From Merluccius polli (Eukaryota; Chordata; Actinopteri; Gadiformes; Merlucciidae), in assembly GCA_030340625.1 (NCBI GenBank), contig JAOPHQ010002918.1:34243-98242 (forward strand): 64,000 bases of DNA, in the 5' to 3' direction. Of the stretch, positions 54,716-64,000 are shown piece after piece (within the stretch, counting starts at the first letter, position 1; each line of letters starts with the position of its first letter). Below the pieces are notes generated by a model, which made no database searches, was not told where the DNA came from, and saw only the letters and a list, made by a program, of their open reading frames with translations. The position numbers and the translations under genes are program-made.

Positions 54716-57700
54716 GTAATTTAACTTCAACAGCTGAACCTGGCAATACTTTTTTTAAGGATCCAACTTCAACAGCTGAACCTGGGACTACCATATCTAC
54801 GCTTCCAAATTCAACAGCCGAACCAGTGAGTACTGTATCTACGGTTCCAACTTCAACAGCTGAACCTGGGACAACTGTATCTATGGTTCCACCTTCAACA
54901 GCTGAATCTGGGACAACTGTATCTACGGTTCCAACTTCAACAGCTGAACCTGGGACAACTGTATATACGGTTCCAACTTCAACAGCTGAACCTGGGACGA
55001 CTATATCTACGGTTCCAACTTCAACAGCTGAACCTGCGACTACTGCATCTACAGTTCCAACTACAACAGCTGAAGCAGCGACTACTGCATCTACAGTTCC
55101 AACTTCAACAGCTGAACCTGGGACAACTGTATCTACATTTCCAACTACAACAGCTGAACCGGCGACTACTGCATCTACAGTTCCAACTTCAACAGCTGAA
55201 CCTGTGACTACTGTATCTACAGTTCCAACTTCAACAACTAAACCTGGGATGACTGTATCTACCGTTCCAACTTCAACAGCTGAACCTGGGACGACTATAT
55301 CTACCGTTCCAACTTCAACAGCTGAACCTGTGACTACTGTATCTACAGTTCCAACTTCAACATCTGAACCTAAGACTACTGTATCTACAGTTCCAGCGCC
55401 AACAGCTGAACCAGTGACGACTGTATCTACGGATCCAACGTCAACAGCTGAACCTGTCACAACTGTATCTACCATTCGAACTTCAACAGCTGAACCTGTG
55501 ATGATTACATCTACCGTTCCAACGTCAACAGCTGAATCTGGGACAACTGTATCTACAGTTCCAACATCAACAGCTGAAACTGGGACTACTGTGTCTACGG
55601 TTCCAACTTCAACAGCTGAAGCTGCGACTACTGCATCTACGGTTCCATCTTCAACAGCTGAACCTGTGACTACTGCATCTTCGGTTCCAACAGCTGAACC
55701 TGGAACAACTGTATCTACAGCTCCAACTTCAACAACTGAACCTGGGACAACTGTATCTACGGTTCCAACTTCAACAGCTGAACCTGGGAGTACTGTATCT
55801 ACGGTTCCAACTTCAACAGCTGAACCTGGGACAACTGTATCTACGGTTCCAACTTCAACAGCTGAACGTGGGACGACTGTATCTACTGTTCCAACGTCAA
55901 CAGCTGAACCTGGAAGTACTGTATCTACGGTTCCAACTTCAACAACTGAACCTGTGACTACTGTATCTACGGTTCCAACTTCAACAGCTGAATCTGGGAC
56001 AACTGTATCTACGGTTCCAACTTCAACAGCTGAACCTGTGACTACTGCATATACGGTTCCAGCTTCAACAGCTGAACCTGGGACTACTGTATCTACAGTT
56101 CCAACTTCAACATCTGAACCTAAGACTACTGTATCTACAGCTCCAGCGCCAACAGCTGAACCAGTGATTACTGCTTCTACAGTTCAAACTTCAACAGCTG
56201 AACCAGTGACTACTCTATATACAGATCCAACATCAACAGCTGAACCTGGGACAACTGTATCTACGGCTCCAACTTCAACAACTGAACCTGGGACTACTGT
56301 ATCTACGGTTCCAACTTCAACAGCTGAACCTGGGACAACTGTATATACGGTTCCAACTTCAACAGCTGAACCTGGGACGACTATATCTATGGTTCCAACT
56401 TCAACAGCTGAACCTGCGACTACTGCATCTACAGTTCCAACTACAACAGCTGAAGCAGCGACTACTGCATCTACAGTTCCAACTTCAACAGCTGAACCTG
56501 GGACAACTGCTATCTACAGTTCCAACTACAACAGCTGAACCGGCGACTACTGCATCTACAGTTCCAACTTCAACAGCTGAACCTGTGACTACTGTATCTA
56601 CAGTTCCAACTTCAACAACTAAACCTGGGATGACTGTATCTACCGTTCCAACTTCAACAGCTGAACCTGGGACGACTATATCTACCGTTCCAACTTCAAC
56701 AGCTCAACCTGTGACTACTGCATCTACCGTTCCAACTTCAACAGCTGACCCTGTGACTACTGTATCTACAGTTCCAACTTCAACATCTGAACCTAAGACT
56801 ACTGTATCTACAGTTCCAGCGCCAACAGCTGAACCAGTGACGACTGTATCTACGGATCCAACGTCAACAGCTGAACCTGTCACAACTGTATCTACCATTC
56901 GAACTTCAACAGCTGAACCTGTGATGATTACATCTACCGTTCCAACGTCAACAGCTGAATCTGGGACAACTGTATCTACGGTTCCATCTTCAACAGCTGA
57001 ACCTGTGACTACTGCATCTTCGGTTCCAACAGCTGAACCTGGAACAACTGTATCTACAGCTCCAACTTCAACAACTGAACCTGGGACGACTGTATCTACG
57101 GTTCCAACATCAACACCTGAACCTGCGAATACTGCATCTACGGTTCCAACTTCAACAGCTGAACCTGGGAGTACTGTATCTATGGTTCCAACTTCAACAG
57201 CTGAACCTGGGACAACTGTATCTACGGTTCCAACTTCAACACCTGAACCTGCGAATACTGCATCTACGGTTCCAACTTCAACAGCTGAACCTGGGAGTAC
57301 TGTATCTATGGTTCCAACTTCAACAGCTGAACCTGGGACAACTGTATCTACGGTTCCAACTTCAACAGCTGAACCTGGGACGACTGTATCTACTGTTCCA
57401 ACGTCAACAGCTGAACCTGGAAGTACTGTATCTACGGTTCCAACTTCAACAACTGAACCTGGGACGACTGTATCTACGGTTCCAATGTCAACAGCTGAAT
57501 CTGGGACAACTGTATCTACGGTTCCAACTTCAACAGCTGAACCTGTGACTACTGCATATACGGTTCCAGCTTCAACAGCTGAACCTGGGACTACTGTATC
57601 TACAGTTCCAACTTCAACATCTGAACCTAAGACTACTGTATCTACAGCTCCAGCGCCAACAGCTGAACCAGTGATTACTGCTTCTACAGTTCAAACTTCA

Positions 57701-60700
57701 ACAGCTGAACCAGTGACTACTCTATATACAGATCCAACATCAACAGCTGAACCTGGGACAACTGTATCTACGGCTCCAACTTCAACAACTGAACCTGGGA
57801 CTACTGTGTCTACGGTTCCAACGTCAACAGCTGAACCTGGGACAAGTGTATCTACGGTTCCAACGTCAACAGCTGAACCTGGGAAAAGTGTATCTACCGT
57901 TCCAACGTCAACAGCTGAACCTGCAACTACGGCATCTACGGTTCCGACGTCAACAGCTGAACCTGGGACAACTGTATCTACGGTTCCAAGTTCAACAGCT
58001 GAACCTGGGACGACTGTATCTACCGTTCCAACTTCAACAGCTGAACCTGGGACGACTAGATCTACCGTTCCAACTTCAACAGCTGATTCTGTATCTACGG
58101 GTCCAACTTCAACAGCTGAACCTGAGACTTCTGTGTCTACAGTTCAAATTTCAACATTTGAACCTGGGACTACTGTGTCTATAGTTCCAACTTCAACAGC
58201 TGAACCTGGGACAAGTGTATCTACGGTTCCAACTTCAACAGCTGAACCTGGAAGTACTGTATCTACGGTTCCAACTTCAACAGCTGAAGCTGGGACGACT
58301 GTGTCTACGGTTGCAACTTCAACAGCTGAACCTGGGACAAGTGTATCTACGGTTCCAACTTCAACAGCTGAACCTGGAAGTACTGTATCTACGGTTCCAA
58401 CTTCAACAGCTGAAGCTGGGACAACTGTATCTACGGTTCCAACATCAACACCTGAACCTGCGACTACTGCATCTACGGTTCCAACTTCAACAGCTGAACC
58501 TGGGACGACTGTATCTACCGTTCAAACTTCAACAGCTGAATCTGGGACAAGTGTATCTACGGTTCCAACTTCAACAGCTGAACCGGGAAGTACTGTATCT
58601 ACGGTTCCAACATCAACAACTGAACCTGGGACGACTGTATCTACCGTTCCAACTTCAACAGCTGAACCTGGGACAAGTGTATCTACGGTTCCAACTTCAA
58701 CAGCTGAAGCTGCGACTACTGCATCTACAGTTCTAACTTCAACAGCTGAACCTGGGACAACTGTATCTACAGTTCCAACTTCAACAGCTGAACCTGTGAC
58801 TACTGCATATACGGTTCCAGCTTCAACAGCTGAACCTGGGACTACTGTATCTACAGTTCCAACTTCAACATCTGAACCTAAGACTACTGTATCTACAGTT
58901 CCAGCACCAACAGCTGAACCAGTGATTACTGCTTCTACAGTTCAAACTTCAACAGCTGAACCAGTGACTACTCTATATACAGATCCAACATCAACAGCTG
59001 AACCTGGGACGACTGTATCTACCGTTCAAACTTCAACAGCTGAACCTGGGACAAGTGTATCCACGGTTCCAACTTCAACAGCTGAACCGGGAAGTACTGT
59101 ATCTACGGTTCCAACATCAACAACTGAACCTGGGACGACTGTATCTACCGTTCCAACTTCAACAGCTGAACCTGGGACAAGTGTATCTACGGTTCCAACT
59201 TCAACAGCTGAACCTGGGACGACTGTATCTACCGTTCCAACTTCAACAGCTGAACCTGGGACAAGTGTATCTACGGTTCCAACTTCAACAGCTGAACCTG
59301 GAAGTATTGTATCTACGGTTCCAACTTCAACAGCTGAACCTGGGACAACTGTATCTACGGTTCCAACTTCAACAGCTGAACCTGTGACTACTGCATATAC
59401 GGTTCCAGCTTCAACAGCTGAACCTGGGACTACTGTATCTACAGTTCCAACTTCAACATCTGAACCTAAGACTACTGTATCTACAGTTCCAGCGCCAACA
59501 GCTGAACCAGTGATTACTGCTTCTACAGTTCAAACTTCAACAGCTGAACCAGTGACTACTCTATATACAGATCCAACATCAACAGCTGAACCTGGGACAA
59601 CTGTATCTACGGCTCCAACTTCAACAACTGAACCTGGGACAAGTGTATCTACGGTTCCAACTTCAACAGCTGAACGTGGGACGACTGTATCTACCGTTCA
59701 AACTTCCACAGCTGAATCTGGGACAAGTGTATCTACGGTTCCAACTTCAACAGCTGAACCGGGAAGTACTGTATCTACGGTTCCAACATCAACAACTGAA
59801 CCTGGGACGACTGTATCTACCGTTCCAACTTCAACAGCTGAACCTGGGACAAGTGTATCTACGGTTCCAACTTCAACAGCTGAACCTGGAAGTACTGTAT
59901 CTACGGTTCCAACTTCAACAGCTGAAGCTGCGACTACTGCATCTACAGTTCCAACTTCAACATCTGAACCTAAGACTACAGTATCTACAGTTCCAGCGCC
60001 AACAGCTGAACCAGTGATTACTGCTTCTACAGTTCAAACTTCAACAGCTGAACCAGTGACTACTCTATATACAGATCCAACATCAACAGCTGAACCTGGG
60101 ACAACTGTATCTACGGCTCCAACTTCAACAGCTGAACCTGGGACTACTGTGTCTACGGTTCCAACGTCAACAGCTGAACCTGGGACAAGTGTATCTACGG
60201 TTCCAACGTCATCAGCTGAACCTGGGACAAGTGTATCTACGGTTCCAACGTCAACAGCTGAACCTGGGACAACTGTATCTACGGTTCCAAGTTCAACAGC
60301 TGAACCTGGGACGACTGTATCTACCGTTCCAACTTCAACAGCTGAACCTGGGACGACTAGATCTACCGTTCCAACTTCAACAGCTGATTCTGTGACTACT
60401 GTATCTACGGGTCCAACTTCAACAGCTGAACCTGAGACTTCTGTGTCTACAGTTCAAACTTCAACAGTTGAACCTGGGACTACTGTGTCTACAGTTCCAA
60501 CTTCAACAGCTGAACCTGGGACAAGTGTATCTACGGTTCCAACTTCAACAGCTGAACCTGAAAGTACTGTATCTACGGTTCCAACTTTAACAGCTGAAGC
60601 TGGGACGACTGTGTCTACGGTTGCAACTTCAACAGCTGAACCTGGGACAACTGTATCTACGGTTCCAACATCAACACCTGAACCTGCGACTACTGCATCT

Positions 60701-63700
60701 ACGGTTCCAACTTCAACAGCTGAACCTGGGACGACTGTATCTACCGTTCAAACTTCAACAGCTGAACCTGGGACAAGTGTATCTACGGTTCCAACTTCAA
60801 CAGCTGAACCGGGAAGTACTGTATCTACGGTTCCAACATCAACAACTGAACCTGGGACGACTGTATCTACCGTTCCAACTTCAACAGCTGAACCTGGGAC
60901 AAGTGTATCTACGGTTCCAACTTCAACAGCTGAACCTGGAAGTACTGTATCTATGGTTCCAACTTCAACAGCTGAAGCTGCGACTACTGCATCTACAGTT
61001 CCAACTTCAACATCTGAACCTAAGACTACTGTATCTACAGTTCCAGCGCCAACAGCTGAACCAGTGATTACTGCTTCTACAGTTCAAACTTCAACACCTG
61101 AACCAGTGACTACTCTATATACAGATCCAACATCAACAGCTGAACCTGGGACAACTGTATCTACGGCTCCAACTTCAACAACTGAACCTGGGACTACTGT
61201 GTCTACGGTTCCAACGTCAACAGCTGAACCTGGGACAAGTGTATCTACGGTTCCAACGTCATCAGCTGAACCTGGGACAAGTGTATCTACCGTTCCAACG
61301 TCAACAGTTGAACCTGCAACTACGGCATCTACGGTTCCAACGTCAACAGCTGAACCTGGGACAACTGTATCTACGGTTCCAAGTTCAACAGCTGAACCTG
61401 GGACGACTGTATCTACCGTTCCAACTTCAACAGCTGAACCTGGGACGACTAGATCTACCGTTCCAACTTCAACAGCTGATTCTGTGACTACTGTATCTAC
61501 GGGTCCAACTTCAACAGCTGAACCTGCGACTTCTGTGTCTACAGTTCAAACTTCAACAGTTGAACCTGGGACTACTGTGTCTACAGTTCCAACTTCAACA
61601 GCTGAACCTGGGACAAGTGTATCTACGGTTCCAACTTCAACAGCTGAACCTGAAAGTACTGTATCTACGGTTCCAACTTTAACAGCTGAAGCTGGGACGA
61701 CTGTGTCTACGGTTGCAACTTCAACAGCTGAACCTGGGACAACTGTATCTACGGTTCCAACATCAACACCTGAACCTGCGACTACTGCATCTACGGTTCC
61801 AACTTCAACAGCTGAACCTGGGACGACTGTATCTACCGTTCAAACTTCAACAGCTGAACCTGGGACAAGTGTATCTACGGTTCCAAGTTCAACAGCTGAA
61901 CCTGGGACAACTGTATCTACGGTTCCAACTTCAACAGCTGAACCTGGGACGACTGTATCTACCGTTCAAACTTCAACAGCTGAACCTGGGACGACTGTAT
62001 CTACCGTTCAAACTTCCACAGCTGAATCTGGGACAAGTGTATCTACGGTTCCAACTTCAACAGCTGAACCGGGAAGTACTGTATCTACGGTTCCAACATC
62101 AACAACTGAACCTGGGACGACTGTATCTACCGTTCCAACTTCAACAGCTGAACCTGGGACAAGTGTATCTACGGTTCCAACTTCAACAGCTGAACCTGGA
62201 AGTATTGTATCTACGGTTCCAACTTCAACAGCTGAAGCTGCGACTACTGTATCTACCGTTCAAACTTCAACAGCTGAACCTGGGACAAGTGTATCCACGG
62301 TTCCAACTTCAACAGCTGAACCGGGAAGTACTGTATCTACGGTTCCAACATCAACAACTGAACCTGGGACGACTGTATCTACCGTTCCAACTTCAACAGC
62401 TGAACCTGGGACAAGTGTATCTACGGTTCCAACTTCAACAGCTGAACCTGGAAGTATTGTATCTACGGTTCCAACTTCAACAGTTGAACCTGGGACAACT
62501 GTATCTACGGTTCCAACTTCAACAGCTGAACCTGTGACTACTGCATATACGGTTCCAGCTTCAACAGCTGAACCTGGGACTACTGTATCTACAGTTCCAA
62601 CTTCAACATCTGAACCTAAGACTACTGTATCTACAGTTCCAGCGCCAACAGCTGAACCAGTGATTACTGCTTCTACAGTTCAAACTTCAACAGCTGAACC
62701 AGTGACTACTCTATATACAGATCCAACATCAACAGCTGAACCTGGGACAACTGTATCTACGGCTCCAACTTCAACAACTGAACCTGGGACAACTGTATCT
62801 ACGGTTCCAACTTCAACAGCTGAACCTGGGACGACTGTATCTACCGTTCAAACTTCAACAGCTGAATCTGGGACAAGTGTATCTACGGTTCCAACTTCAA
62901 CAGCTGAACCGGGAAGTACTGTATCTTCGGTTCCAACATCAACAACTGAACCTGGGACGACTGTATCTACCATTCCAACTTCAACAGCTGAACCTGGGAC
63001 AAGTGTATCTACGGTTCCAACTTCAACAGCTGAACCTGGAAGTACTGTATCTACGGTTCCAACTTCAACAGCTGAAGCTGCGACTACTGCATCTACAGTT
63101 CCAACTTCAACATCTGAACCTAAGACTACTGTATCTACAGTTCCAGCGCCAACAGCTGAACCAGTGATTACTGCTTCTACAGTTCAAACTTCAACACCTG
63201 AACCAGTGACTACTCTATATACAGATCCAACATCAACAGCTGAACCTGGGACAACTGTATCTACGGCTCCAACTTCAACAACTGAACCTGGGACTACTGT
63301 GTCTACGGTTCCAACGTCAACAGCTGAACCTGGGACAAGTGTATCTACGGTTCCAACGTCATCAGCTGAACCTGGGACAAGTGTATCTACCGTTCCAACG
63401 TCAACAGTTGAACCTGCAACTACGGCATCTACGGTTCCAACGTCAACAGCTGAACCTGGGACAACTGTATCTACCGTTCCAAGTTCAACAGCTGAACCTG
63501 GGACGACTGTATCTACCGTTCCAACTTCAACAGCTGAACTTGGGACGACTAGATCTACCGTTCCAACTTCAACAGCTGATTCTGTGACTACTGTATCTAC
63601 GGGTCCAACTTCAACAGCTGAACCTGAGACTTCTGTGTCTACAGTTCAAACTTCAACAGTTGAACCTGGGACTACTGTGTCTACAGTTCCAACTTCAACA

Positions 63701-64000
63701 GCTGAACCTGGGACAAGTGTATCTACGGTTCCAACTTCAACAGCTGAACCTGAAAGTACTGTATCTACGGTTCCAACTTTAACAGCTGAAGCTGGGACGA
63801 CTGTGTCTACGGTTGCAACTTCAACAGCTGAACCTGGGACAACTGTATCTACGGTTCCAACATCAACACCTGAACCTGCGACTACTGCATCTACGGTTCC
63901 AACTTCAACAGCTGAACCTGGGACGACTGTATCTACCGTTCAAACTTCAACAGCTGAACCTGGGACAAGTGTATCTACGGTTCCAAGTTTCAACAGCTGA
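54716..64000 (+). CDS. Mucin-like PTS-repeat exon (42-bp coding minisatellite), partial and frameshifted
   Basis: The exon begins after the acceptor TTCCGCACAG at 54,715 and enters, in phase with the exon at 39,328, a tandem array of the 14-residue unit TSTAEPGTTVSTVP and variants (SEPKT, AEPVITAST, LYTDP, AEAATTAST). About half of the residues are Ser or Thr, with regular Pro and Glu and no Cys, as in the O-glycosylated domains of secreted or membrane mucins. The array is at least 9.28 kb, about 220 units. A one-base insertion near 56,510 (ACTGCTATCT instead of ACTGTATCT or ACTGCATCT) moves the frame, so one ORF stops at 56,538 and the next runs from about 56,540. A second insertion near 63,985 (AAGTTTCAAC for AAGTTCAAC) produces the TGA at 63,998. 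No cysteine-rich mucin domain or transmembrane segment is inside the window. Expected partners are glycosyltransferases of the secretory pathway. Confidence 0.75.
54724..64000 (+). repeat. 42-bp minisatellite with higher-order repeats
   Basis: Basic unit ACTTCAACAGCTGAACCTGG then GACAACTGTATCTACGGTTCCA. Rare 33-bp units lack three codons (about 55,680 and 57,020). Larger blocks are repeated: 55,021 onward recurs exactly 1,380 bp later (56,401 onward). The block with CATCAGCTGAACC (60,208) recurs at 61,258 and 63,358. Confidence 0.97.

Noticed and set aside
54657..55475. Minus-strand 272-codon ORF (VDTVVTGSAVEVG)
   Set aside because: Antisense of the 42-bp array; it is open because the unit is a multiple of three.
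57846..63587. ORFs with LYLRFQLQQLNLG repeats
   Set aside because: Second frame of the coding minisatellite. No start context or exon border supports it; kept only as a remark in findings.

Overview
The window is eukaryotic DNA, almost certainly from a ray-finned fish. The clearest pointer is a Rex3-type (RTE clade) LINE ending in GATG repeats. Fish-type gypsy and BEL retroelements, HARBI1-like transposases and many small hAT elements with 8-bp target-site duplications (TSDs) agree with this. I see no bacterial gene organisation, operon, CRISPR array, rRNA gene or convincing intact tRNA gene. Most of the sequence is nested, mostly broken transposable elements, so nearly every coding call before 54.7 kb is transposon-derived.

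Layout. 0-3.6 kb: a gypsy-type retroelement on the minus strand (LTR, tRNA-Leu primer site, gag and protease), cut at the left edge by a hAT element. 4.56-5.23 kb: a 52-bp minisatellite. 8.6-11.6 kb: a degraded Harbinger element. 13.0-14.1 kb: a P-element/THAP9-like transposase remnant, minus strand. 15.3-19.8 kb: a BEL/Pao polyprotein, plus strand, fused tail to tail with a second gypsy element (19.8-22.5 kb, minus strand); neither has an integrase. 23.3-36.0 kb: a 12.7-kb DNA transposon carrying a nearly intact transposase-like gene. Inside it sits an 8.2-kb transposon with 303-bp inverted ends, which in turn holds two nested hAT elements, a 140-bp MITE and a Rex3 LINE. TSDs or inverted ends can be read at each level.

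36-54 kb: segmental repeats, foldback elements, hAT and Harbinger MITEs, poly-G/C-rich minisatellites, a SINE, a RecQ-like helicase fragment, and a short exon encoding a signal peptide (39,328-39,388). 54.7-64.0 kb: a 42-bp coding minisatellite translating to a Thr/Ser/Pro-rich 14-residue repeat, as in mucins. The signal-peptide exon ends in phase 1 and the repeat exon starts behind a splice acceptor in the matching phase, so together they suggest a secreted mucin-like host gene with a transposon-filled intron of about 15 kb. Two single-base insertions interrupt the repeat reading frame in this sequence.

The best candidates for something undescribed are the 8.2-kb inverted-end transposon, its 12.7-kb host element, and the mucin-like gene.
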